Assembly: GCA_002309155.1 (NCBI GenBank)
Contig: DBXB01000025.1
Span: 18,310-82,309, forward strand
Direction of reading: 5' to 3'
Length of the DNA: 64,000 nt
From: Bacteroidales bacterium UBA1223
Lineage (GTDB): Bacteria > Bacteroidota > Bacteroidia > Bacteroidales > P3
Below, one piece after another: positions 53,267 to 60,629 of this stretch (position 1 is its first letter; each line of letters starts with the position of its first letter). The notes below the pieces were generated by a model. It was not told where the DNA came from, searched no databases, and worked only from the letters and a program-made list of their open reading frames with translations. The translations under genes and the position numbers were made by a program.

Positions 53267-54436
53267 TTAGGATTCGGCATTATTGCCGTTCATTTTTATG
53301 AATTCGTCATTTAGATGAAGGTCGTCAAACGGTGGCTGTATTGTCACGGGGTTGTCATAGTAGAAGAGGGTAGGGGCTAAGACCAGACGGTAGTAGATAC
53401 TCTCGAACCGGGGTTCTCCGTCGTTATTGATGATGGCGAACGAGGGGTTGGTTACGTAAGAGTATCCTGTATCAGGATTGGTATTCCCTCCCGTGCTGAA
53501 AATGGTGTACAGACGACCGTCGTAGAAGGATTCTACTCCGTTTGTCACAGGTTCATGACTGCGGAGGATCATATCGATGTTGTTGATTTCGCTGAATTTG
53601 TCGAAGTGAGATGGTCCGAACTCGAAGCGGGTGTCGGTGGTCTGAATGACATTCATGTGACGAGGATCGCTCCATATCATGTTGGAGAGGATGCGGTTGC
53701 GGATGATGTCGTCACAAATCAGTTCACCAGTCTCGTCGGACACGAGGCACTGGTCAAAGTATTCTTCGCGTGGAAGTCCGCCGTGGACCAGAAGGATGTT
53801 GTTTTTTCTGGTTTTGAGCAGTAAGTAGGAAGGCAGATAGGAGAAGTAGTCGGCGAAACTGTCGAGGAATTCGGTGTCATTGCAGTATTCGTTCAGCAGG
53901 GGGCAGGAATTGGCAGGGATGACGCGAGAGATGAGCATGCCCTCAACGCTTCCCACGAGTTCGTGGTTGCCTTTCAACAGTATGCAGCGGTCTCCAAGGA
54001 TGGTCTTCAGGGTGAAGAGAAGCTTTAGGTATTCAAAAAGGATAGCTCCACGGTCCAGGTAGTCGCCAAGGAAAATGAAACGGGCGTTGTTGAGATAATC
54101 ATAATCCTTGGAGAGGCTGAGCTTCGAGAAAATCGTTGCCAGCGAGTTGTAGTCGCAGTGAGTGTCGCCGATCACAACGATACGATTGTCCTCGTCTGAC
54201 TGGCTGATGTCGAGAAGTCTGTAATAGTCTTGCTTGGGATTGTTGGTGAAGAATTCCTTCGCAAAAGTGATGAAGTCGGGAAGGTCTTCTTCGTTGATAT
54301 CCTTACGGCACTCGGTCAAGGCGGTCAGTATCTGCTCGCGGCAGTCAGGCTCCTGTTCGTCGGATGACGGAGTAGTGTGAACCGTGGAGGGGGCTCTCTT
54401 CAGCAGGTCTATTAGTTGTTTCCACAAATTTTCCAT
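53267..54436 (-). CDS. PPP-family metallophosphatase (Ser/Thr phosphatase-like)
   Basis: 389 residues from MENLWKQLIDLL; an upstream ATG at 54487 is open but lies on the terminator-like hairpin and adds an unrelated hydrophobic start. The PPP/metallophosphoesterase motifs are complete: VVIGDTHCDYNSL, FLGDYLDRGA, LLKGNHELVG, LLVHGGLP and ILRSHEPV. GDYxDRG and GNHE are those of PPP-type Ser/Thr phosphatases rather than nucleases. The first 90 residues are a polar, Thr/Asp-rich segment with a helical part. Encoded next to the FHA kinase, it is the likely antagonist. Confidence 0.92.
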   Translation of the reverse strand: MENLWKQLIDLLKRAPSTVHTTPSSDEQEPDCREQILTALTECRKDINEEDLPDFITFAKEFFTNNPKQDYYRLLDISQSDEDNRIVVIGDTHCDYNSLATIFSKLSLSKDYDYLNNARFIFLGDYLDRGAILFEYLKLLFTLKTILGDRCILLKGNHELVGSVEGMLISRVIPANSCPLLNEYCNDTEFLDSFADYFSYLPSYLLLKTRKNNILLVHGGLPREEYFDQCLVSDETGELICDDIIRNRILSNMIWSDPRHMNVIQTTDTRFEFGPSHFDKFSEINNIDMILRSHEPVTNGVESFYDGRLYTIFSTGGNTNPDTGYSYVTNPSFAIINNDGEPRFESIYYRLVLAPTLFYYDNPVTIQPPFDDLHLNDEFIKMNGNNAES

Positions 54437-54458
54437 GGTGTTCTGGTTGTTTAGGGTT

Positions 54459-54494
54459 AAAAAGGGCATGGCCAATAGGACGACCATGCCCCTT
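54459..54494 (-). terminator. Intrinsic terminator-like hairpin between vwa and phosphatase genes
   Basis: On the minus strand AAGGGGCATGG and CCATGCCCTTT form an 11-bp stem with one G-T pair and a 12-nt loop, followed by TTTTT. It lies 15 bp after the VWA stop and could limit read-through into the phosphatase-kinase genes. Confidence 0.75.
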
Positions 54495-54509
54495 GCTAAA
54501 AAAAGGAGG

Positions 54510-55172
54510 TTAGATGGTTACGCTTTTGTCGACGGAAGAGGCAGAGACAGTCTTTCCGAGAGCTTCGAGGAGAGTCTCGAAATTGGTGCTGCTGTTGAGG
54601 TCAACGCCAAGGGTGATGTTGGATTTGGGGACAACCTTGAGCTGCTGGTACAAGGGATCGTCGGGAGCGAAGATGAAGAGTTGGATACGCTCGGCCTGGA
54701 GCTGCTGCTTCAGATAGTCGATGTCGCCACTCACGCCGAGTTCCGACGTGGTGTGACTGTTGACATTCTTGGTGCCGGCGTCGGTGAAGAGGACCACGAC
54801 CTTGTGACAGCCTTTGCGCCATTTGCTGGTGCGGACGGCGTACCAGATAGCGTCGAGGGCGGACTCCTCGTAGTCGCCACCGCCAGTGGCTGTCAGTTCG
54901 GTGAGTTGGGTGTTGGCGAAGACGTGTTCGTCATTGGTGAAGTCGAAGGTGTTGATGATGGGCTCGGAGTCGACTTCGAAGTCACGATAGCCCATGGCGC
55001 GGACACGCCAGTCGAGGGTTACATTCGGGGTTCCGTTGAAACCCTTGACGAGAGATTCGACATTGTGCTTGACATTGTTGATGCAAGGAGACATTGAACC
55101 TGTGCAGTCAAAGCAGAATACTACGTCGGCAACGCCGCGAACTTTGATGTCTTTTGAAGATTGGGTAATCAT
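54510..55172 (-). CDS. VWA (von Willebrand factor A) domain protein
   Basis: 220 residues made of one VWA domain with a complete MIDAS site: D22-C-T-G-S26 (VVFCFDCTGSMS), a middle ATGGGDYEESALDAI and VVVLFTDAG. No signal peptide or TM helix, so cytoplasmic. VWA proteins of this kind pair with kinases and phosphatases in bacterial signalling/conflict gene clusters, where they act as metal-dependent scaffolds. The gene has its own promoter about 250 bp upstream, and is followed by a terminator-like hairpin. Confidence 0.92.
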   Translation of the reverse strand: MITQSSKDIKVRGVADVVFCFDCTGSMSPCINNVKHNVESLVKGFNGTPNVTLDWRVRAMGYRDFEVDSEPIINTFDFTNDEHVFANTQLTELTATGGGDYEESALDAIWYAVRTSKWRKGCHKVVVLFTDAGTKNVNSHTTSELGVSGDIDYLKQQLQAERIQLFIFAPDDPLYQQLKVVPKSNITLGVDLNSSTNFETLLEALGKTVSASSVDKSVTI

Positions 55173-55260
55173 AGTTTTTGAAAAATTTAGATGGTTAATA
55201 ATTAATTTGAATTAAAAAGTTTTTCATTGTTTGGTAGATTGGCTCCGGTTGAGGCAACGG

Positions 55261-55323
55261 GTTTTGGTGATTGATGGTTTTGGTGATTGATGGTTTTGAG
55301 GTTGATGGGTTTGGTGGTTGATG
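55261..55323. repeat. Four imperfect 16-bp tandem repeats in the VWA gene leader
   Basis: Units GTTTTGGTGATTGATG, GTTTTGGTGATTGATG, GTTTTGAGGTTGATG, GGTTTGGTGGTTGATG. They lie within the about 250-nt 5' UTR predicted for the VWA gene (minus strand CATCAATCACCAAAAC). The rest of the 306-bp spacer 55173-55478 holds the promoter and palindrome and no gene. Confidence 0.75.
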
Positions 55324-55425
55324 GTTGGCTGTTTTTCTTTATTTGGTCTTCGATGTTGGGTTGAGGCAGAGAGTTGTGCTTTCGGTTATGGATTTTTTCT
55401 GGTTGTTTTTCGAACTTTGACGATG

Positions 55426-55470
55426 CAAAGGTACGGTGGATTTCAAAAATTGATTTTTTTCTGACGTCAG
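55426..55470 (-). promoter_or_regulatory. VWA promoter with palindrome CTGACGTCAG (copy 1)
   Basis: The minus strand has CTGACGTCAG (55470-55461), 27 nt, then TACCTTTG (55433-55426) followed by CATCGTCAA. The same arrangement with identical spacing precedes the DA1-like gene. No good -33 TTTG is present at the right spacing, and the palindrome is centred about 42 nt upstream of the expected start, the usual place for an activator that touches RNA polymerase. Confidence 0.7.
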
Positions 55471-55478
55471 CTTTTTTG

Positions 55479-56222
55479 TCAACGCTTCACGGGATAGCGG
55501 TGCATATTGATGATCATCTTTTCCCATCCCAGTTTGTCTTTGCGGGCTTTCATAATTCTCAGACCTTCTCCGTAGATGGGATCGCTGTTTTTTATCAAAT
55601 TGTCTGCAATGTTGTCGCCGACTTTTGATGCTGACAGCTTCATCATGTGGTAAGCGATAAGTTCGCAGAACCCTTCGTCTTCCTGTTGGGTGAGTCGTTT
55701 GTCGAGGTCGTTCTCGTTAATCCATACATGTCCCAGCTCGTGTGACAGGACTTCTATGAAAATGATCTTGGGCATCCCGTCTTGAAGCAAGATGGTGTGG
55801 TACATCTTCCCGTTGCGGTATACGGTTTGCGCCAGACCGATTGGTCTGGAGGTCCTGGATACTCTTTCCTTCAACACTTTTGCTGGTGCTAAACGAATTG
55901 AAATGTTGTGCGGGTCGAGGTTGATTCCTATCTCGGCGAGTTTTTTCAGGATATAGTTGAGGTGCTCCCGCAACAGATCAGGAGTCTTGGCACTCATCGA
56001 CACCACGCTAGTCGAGAGACAAGAACTGCAGTATCTGCTGTCTGGGTCTATGCGCTGATTCTCAGATGTGACGTCTCTCTTGGAGAGCAGTCGTCCACAG
56101 CAGTGGCAATACCCCCTATAGTGCTTGCTACAGATGGCATTGCCCCATATGTCTTTGTAATAATGGCCGTTGATAGGCTGGTTGCATTCTATGCATTCGG
56201 GATGGTGACTGGAAAAAAACAT
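55479..56222 (-). CDS. LIM-type zinc ribbon + DA1-like metallopeptidase
   Basis: 247 residues. The first ~75 hold Cys/His pairs of a LIM/treble-clef type (CIECNQPI, CSKHYRGYCHCCGR, CSSC). The remainder fits the DA1-like peptidase: LSHELGHVWINEND with H161-E162 and H165, and a second Glu in QQEDEGFCELIAYHMMKL, the gluzincin pattern. DA1 in plants is a LIM/peptidase regulator of growth; bacterial versions are less studied. It sits between the membrane protein gene and the VWA gene, with its own promoter and palindrome. Alternative: an ImmA/IrrE-like peptidase with an unrelated zinc ribbon. Confidence 0.8.
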   Translation of the reverse strand: MFFSSHHPECIECNQPINGHYYKDIWGNAICSKHYRGYCHCCGRLLSKRDVTSENQRIDPDSRYCSSCLSTSVVSMSAKTPDLLREHLNYILKKLAEIGINLDPHNISIRLAPAKVLKERVSRTSRPIGLAQTVYRNGKMYHTILLQDGMPKIIFIEVLSHELGHVWINENDLDKRLTQQEDEGFCELIAYHMMKLSASKVGDNIADNLIKNSDPIYGEGLRIMKARKDKLGWEKMIINMHRYPVKR

Positions 56223-56245
56223 GGCTTGTTGTATTCTTGATGATG

Positions 56246-56290
56246 CAAAAGTACAACAAGCCGAGATTGTGTCGATTATTCTGACGTCAG
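56246..56290 (-). promoter_or_regulatory. DA1-like gene promoter with palindrome CTGACGTCAG (copy 2)
   Basis: The minus strand has CTGACGTCAG (56290-56281), 27 nt, then TACTTTTG (56253-56246) and CATCATCAA. The spacer sequence differs from copy 1 while box, palindrome, their distance and the CATCrTCAA after the -7 box are kept. Expected start about 17 nt before the ATG. Confidence 0.7.
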
Positions 56291-56299
56291 AAAGAGGAA

Positions 56300-58087
56300 C
56301 TATTCAAGGAAAGCCTTGTCTTTGCCTATATTGTTGAGGAGTAGTCCCACGAACATACAGAGGAAAGAAAGGGCTAAGATACGGGGTGCGTAATCGAAAA
56401 GGAATGGGTTGTGAGTAAGAAAAGCACCACTGCAGTCATGTTTCAAATTGTATCCGAAAATCATAAGTTCCGCAAGTCCGATAAAATACGAATATACGAA
56501 AGTGATTCCTATAATGGTGATGGATCTTGTCAGTGTATTTTTCCTTGGATTTGATGGACTGTTGTTTTTTATGGTTCGGTATACAAAAGACCAAGTGAAG
56601 ACAAATAACAAAACACAAAGAAACGCTATTACTGCGGTCCATCCCCAAGAGGCATTGCCGGCATATTCAAGGAAATAGTAGGTGTTGCTCTCACATACTA
56701 GAGGCAACCATGCTGCGGCAAGGGCGGCCGCAAGTTTTACGAACCAGAGTTTGTTGTAAGGCTCGATCTCTATGGATTTGTGGATTTTCTTTTCAGATTG
56801 TTCGGACAGTGTTTCTTTTCGAAGAGAGTTTAGGAACTTTCTTCTGAAATAATAACGACTTCTACGGTTGAACAGTTGAATTGCGAATAATATAAAAATC
56901 GCGAACGCCGCTATCCAACATAATGTGAACATTAAGAATGTGGGTCGATGAACGGAAATCGTCCACTTGATAATGGAAAATGAAAAAATCAGTAGGGTCG
57001 GTATTATAATGAATGCGAACTGTGACCAATCACGCCCCCTACTGCCATTACGCACCATGCCTATTCCTCGCAGATCGTTCTCTGAGAAATACCATTCAGT
57101 GGCTTGTTTTTTAGTTTCAAGCAGAGTGCCGGTCAGCCTTTTGTCAATCAATGATAATCGTTGTGATGCCAGTTCGATACAGGCTAGATTGTTGTATGTG
57201 CCTGTTGCAATATCGTGTCTGAATACATCGTCCATCTCTAGGTTTGACGATTTGTATCTGTTCTTTATGTCTTGTTTGAACCATTTGTTGTCATCAAAAA
57301 GGGTGTCTGATTTCGAGATGATGTCGACCCAGCGTTGCTCAGCCTCTGCCAGTTCACGTAGTAAAAATATATTATTTTTGACTATTATGTCAGTCTTTTC
57401 TTGGGCACTATTCTTGATGTCGCAAGAAGAATGCGACGAGAATAACTTTTTCAAAACACACTTTTCATCTTTGTCTTCCTGGATATTCTCATTTTCATCT
57501 TTGTCTTCCTGGATATTCTCATTTGCATATTTACGTTGGTAATAGTATTCGGCTTTCGCAACGATAGCATGATAGAGTGGATTCCGGTGCAGATTTGAAT
57601 AAATGGTATTGAAGTGGGGCGAGTTGCGGAACACTTCCGTGTGTTCCATGTCGAACATGAAATCCAGAATGATTTTTCGGATAATGGGAATGTTTTTTCC
57701 TTCTGTAAATTGTTCCAGGTTTGAGTAGTATAAACCACCTACTTTGCTGTCCACTTCATGGGGAATGTATTTGTCGATCTTTTCTGCTTGATATTCCGTG
57801 CTATATGATTCAGTGATGACCTTTGTGAGGCGGTCTCTTGTCATGTCGTCAGTCGAGGTCTCAAGTTTTAGAATTGGTCCGAGACTGTGAACATCGTCAA
57901 TGTCATAATGTATATAGAAATAGGCACCGTCTTTTCTAAATGAGCAGAATATTGGATAACGTGGGGAACCGGGATTGTTCTCATAATCATTGTCTCCAAC
58001 TTTAACTGGTTTATAGTTGAAGACAGTGATGCCGAGTCCCAGGTCTGACGACTCATGGTCTAGGGCAAAGAAATATCCGTAGTTCAT
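56300..58087 (-). CDS. Polytopic membrane protein of unknown function
   Basis: 595 residues, no family recognised. About 350 cytoplasmic-looking residues (FCSFRKDGAYFYIHYDIDDV; an acidic repeat ENIQEDKDEN; AEQRWVDIISKSDTLFDDN) are followed by about six TM helices: FAFIIIPTLLIFSFSIIKW, TLCWIAAFAIFILFAIQLF, LAAALAAAWLPLV, WTAVIAFLCVLLFVFTWSF, ITFVYSYFIGLAELMIFGY and ILALSFLCMFVGLLL. Between 57462 and 57521 is a perfect 30-bp direct repeat that doubles a 10-residue acidic unit. Its start overlaps the stop of the receiver-like gene by 4 bp (ATGA), which shows they are translated together. Could be the membrane effector or sensor of the cluster. Confidence 0.75.
   Translation of the reverse strand: MNYGYFFALDHESSDLGLGITVFNYKPVKVGDNDYENNPGSPRYPIFCSFRKDGAYFYIHYDIDDVHSLGPILKLETSTDDMTRDRLTKVITESYSTEYQAEKIDKYIPHEVDSKVGGLYYSNLEQFTEGKNIPIIRKIILDFMFDMEHTEVFRNSPHFNTIYSNLHRNPLYHAIVAKAEYYYQRKYANENIQEDKDENENIQEDKDEKCVLKKLFSSHSSCDIKNSAQEKTDIIVKNNIFLLRELAEAEQRWVDIISKSDTLFDDNKWFKQDIKNRYKSSNLEMDDVFRHDIATGTYNNLACIELASQRLSLIDKRLTGTLLETKKQATEWYFSENDLRGIGMVRNGSRGRDWSQFAFIIIPTLLIFSFSIIKWTISVHRPTFLMFTLCWIAAFAIFILFAIQLFNRRSRYYFRRKFLNSLRKETLSEQSEKKIHKSIEIEPYNKLWFVKLAAALAAAWLPLVCESNTYYFLEYAGNASWGWTAVIAFLCVLLFVFTWSFVYRTIKNNSPSNPRKNTLTRSITIIGITFVYSYFIGLAELMIFGYNLKHDCSGAFLTHNPFLFDYAPRILALSFLCMFVGLLLNNIGKDKAFLE
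57462..57521. repeat. Perfect 2x30-bp tandem repeat inside the membrane-protein gene
   Basis: TTTTCATCTTTGTCTTCCTG plus ATATTCTCA-type unit, two identical copies (57462-57491 and 57492-57521), encoding the acidic decapeptide twice in frame. It can vary in number without a frameshift. Confidence 0.9.
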
Positions 58088-59880
58088 AGTTTCGAAAGAG
58101 TTGTGATGTAATCAGAGATTAATACAGACGGTCCTTTGTGGTCTTTCGGGTTTTCTCCATAAACTTTTCCTTCCGCTTTTTTTAATCTATCAGAGATGAA
58201 AGTGTATTCTTCTTTCATTTCCGGCACCTGTCGGATATCACCAAAGGCGATAAGATATATCAAATTCTGTAGATGTTCCCAGAAATGATTTCTATATTCT
58301 TCTTTGTCGGGAAAGAGAGATTCGATCAACACATCGTTATCATCTTTAATTTTGTTGTAAAGAGTTCGGAGTCGTAGAAGGTCATCGAATTTCTTCACAC
58401 AGCGAGTATGGATGGAGGAATCATTACAGAACAACTCTTCCAAAAACTCCACCAGACACATGGGTCTTGCTTCCCCCTCATCAGTTATGGAAAGTGATTC
58501 GTAACGCATCCGCATCATGTCGTGCAGGTTGTACAGAAAGAGGTAAGGAGTGTTTGTGGGACAAGCGCCAATGCTGATTTGGTAATATTTATTGTTCAGT
58601 GAAATCTGCTCTTCATGTAGACGCTCGTATATGGCGGCCCAGTATGGTGAGGTGAACATAAAGTAGAGTTGATCGTTGGGGCCGAAAAGGTTGTTAGTCA
58701 GTTTTTTCTTGACGTCATTGTACAGAATGCGTTCGTCGCAAACAATTAGTAGTGGGTTACCATCGGTATCTGTATCTTTGGCAATATATTTGTAAATGTT
58801 GAATATATAGGGATACATTTTCTCCTGTTCCTCAAGGGTTTTATCGATGATGGGGGAGTGGTCGCTATTTTCGGAAGTATTCAACTGTTCGAGTAATTTA
58901 GACAGTATGTCTATGATTTCTAATAAGTGATATCCGTATTCACGTTGTTTTGATTCGTTGAAGTCGAGTAGATAATCCAAAAGTATTATGCTGTACTGTT
59001 TTTTCTCATCATACAATTTACTGAATGCGTTTTTGATGTTATTGACGCTCTCTATTGTTATGTTGCCACTGACATCTATGCGTTCAAGGTCTTTTCTTAT
59101 TATCTCTTCTTTGTTGATGTTTGAACAATTTTTATTCAGATCTTGCATTTTCTTATCACCCGTGCAGTCATCCAATAGGAGCATATTCCAATCTTTGCCA
59201 AAATCGAAACCGACTCTTTTTATCTCTTCTTGTTCTAGCAATTCTTTGTCTTCCCGTTCCGAATGGAAAACGAATGGTGACACCCCTTCGTTATGATTGC
59301 CTATCAGATAGGATTGTTCTACAAGGCGTCCTTGAAGCTCGGCGTATTCCACAGCTGTCATAAGATTATACAAACCGACACTGTCATTTCGAGTAATCTC
59401 ACTAAGAGCATATTTGAACTGTTCTATTGTGAAATTCGATATGTTTCCATTATCATCAAATAGAATTGGAACATAGTAATTCCAAATACTGCTTTCCATG
59501 ACATGTCGGTAACGGCGTAGTTGGCACTTAAGATTAAAAGAATCTTTTATTTCATCATCTGTGACGTGCTCACCGATTCTGTCCATACAATCTAAGAAAG
59601 TGAGATGTATAATAGGTCGGGAGGGACCATAGTCAGGACCTGTAAATGCCTTGCGTTGACAGAAATCATAATATGAACCGTCAATAAGATAATCTACCCT
59701 ATGATAAGCTAATAAAAAATCAATTGATGATGCGCTATTTATTCCAATATAAATGTTTGACTTGTTTATCTCGTCGATAAACATGTCTATTGTGAAAGAG
59801 TTTGTCTTATCAAGGGCGACTAAGTAATTGTTGGTGAACCATGCTGTAGTCTTAAAACAATCGCCTTGTCTATGTTTCAT
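58084..59880 (-). CDS. Unknown protein with a divergent receiver-like core
   Basis: 598 residues, soluble. Residues about 230-450 contain the landmarks of a response-regulator receiver spread by large insertions: WNMLLLDD (D237/D238) as strand 1, YSIILLDYLLD (D302 in the phospho-acceptor place), LYFMFTSPYW as strand 4 with Thr/Ser, and YYQISIGACPTNTPYLFLYN as the last strand. The N-terminal 220 residues (VDYLIDGSYYDFCQ, PIIHLTFLDCMDRIGEHV) and the helical C-terminus are unrecognised. It lies with a GHKL kinase-like gene in the same operon, which supports a His-Asp-type partnership, but this is inference; the domain call is from pattern only. Confidence 0.6.
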   Translation of the reverse strand: MKHRQGDCFKTTAWFTNNYLVALDKTNSFTIDMFIDEINKSNIYIGINSASSIDFLLAYHRVDYLIDGSYYDFCQRKAFTGPDYGPSRPIIHLTFLDCMDRIGEHVTDDEIKDSFNLKCQLRRYRHVMESSIWNYYVPILFDDNGNISNFTIEQFKYALSEITRNDSVGLYNLMTAVEYAELQGRLVEQSYLIGNHNEGVSPFVFHSEREDKELLEQEEIKRVGFDFGKDWNMLLLDDCTGDKKMQDLNKNCSNINKEEIIRKDLERIDVSGNITIESVNNIKNAFSKLYDEKKQYSIILLDYLLDFNESKQREYGYHLLEIIDILSKLLEQLNTSENSDHSPIIDKTLEEQEKMYPYIFNIYKYIAKDTDTDGNPLLIVCDERILYNDVKKKLTNNLFGPNDQLYFMFTSPYWAAIYERLHEEQISLNNKYYQISIGACPTNTPYLFLYNLHDMMRMRYESLSITDEGEARPMCLVEFLEELFCNDSSIHTRCVKKFDDLLRLRTLYNKIKDDNDVLIESLFPDKEEYRNHFWEHLQNLIYLIAFGDIRQVPEMKEEYTFISDRLKKAEGKVYGENPKDHKGPSVLISDYITTLSKL

Positions 59881-59900
59881 GTTTTTTCAAATTTGAATGG

Positions 59901-60599
59901 TTATTTAATGCTGAGAGATTGTTTGATGGCTAAAAACTTTTCGTATAAATTGGTGTGGTTGTTATCATCTTCGACTGATTTGATTTTTGCCAGAATGGGG
60001 TGAAATGATTTGCTAAGTAGTGAATCATAGATTCTGTATCTTCCCCTTACATGCTGGAAAATATAGATATTATTGAAGAGTGGTAGTTGATTTTGCCATC
60101 CAACTTCTTTGGTTTCATTGTTGTACCGCACAACGACATCATTGTTGTAACCAAGTTCTTTGTCGTGTAGGTATAGGGTGAATTCTCCAGCAGAAGTGCT
60201 TATTCCACAAGTGTTTAGAATTTGGTTTATGCTATTTCCAAGCTTATTAAAATCAATGCTAGTTCCATTCAAAAAATTAACAGGCACTTTTATTTTATCT
60301 AGACATAATGCGATGAGTTGGTAATCGTTGTCTTTATAAAGGTGTATTTTACAATCTGTCAATTGTCCGAGTATCTTTTTGTCTTTTTTAATGGTTTTGG
60401 AAATATTGAGTGTGTCTACCCAATTTATATTATAATCATTATTAATTCTGTCCTGGATTTCGCAGGAACAAGAATCGAATAATATCTTGACTTGATCGGT
60501 CTCTAAGAGTCCATATAAAACATCCGAAGAATCCTTCTCTTCCCAAGATTCATAACTGTTCAATGTCTCTGTTCTTGTGATGGCTATTATGGTATTCAT
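59901..60599 (-). CDS. Unknown soluble protein in the GHKL/receiver operon
   Basis: 232 residues, no TM helix or family. Seen are a Cys pair in FDSCSCEIQDRI, a beta-rich centre (IHLYKDNDYQLIALCLDKI), YLHDKELGYNNDVVVRYN, and IFQHVRGRYRIYDSLL near the end. It is 30 bp after the GHKL gene and 20 bp before the receiver-like gene, so it belongs to the same transcript. AT-rich like its neighbours. Confidence 0.6.
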   Translation of the reverse strand: MNTIIAITRTETLNSYESWEEKDSSDVLYGLLETDQVKILFDSCSCEIQDRINNDYNINWVDTLNISKTIKKDKKILGQLTDCKIHLYKDNDYQLIALCLDKIKVPVNFLNGTSIDFNKLGNSINQILNTCGISTSAGEFTLYLHDKELGYNNDVVVRYNNETKEVGWQNQLPLFNNIYIFQHVRGRYRIYDSLLSKSFHPILAKIKSVEDDNNHTNLYEKFLAIKQSLSIK

Positions 60600-60629
60600 T
60601 GTTCAAAGGTTATGATGGTTTGATGTTAA

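Noticed and set aside
55261..55323. 16-bp tandem repeats considered as a CRISPR array
   Set aside because: Units are contiguous without unique spacers, and no cas genes are present; simple tandem repeat.
58705..58718. TGACGTCA inside the receiver-like gene
   Set aside because: Within coding sequence and missing the outer C/G pair, without a promoter box at the right distance.
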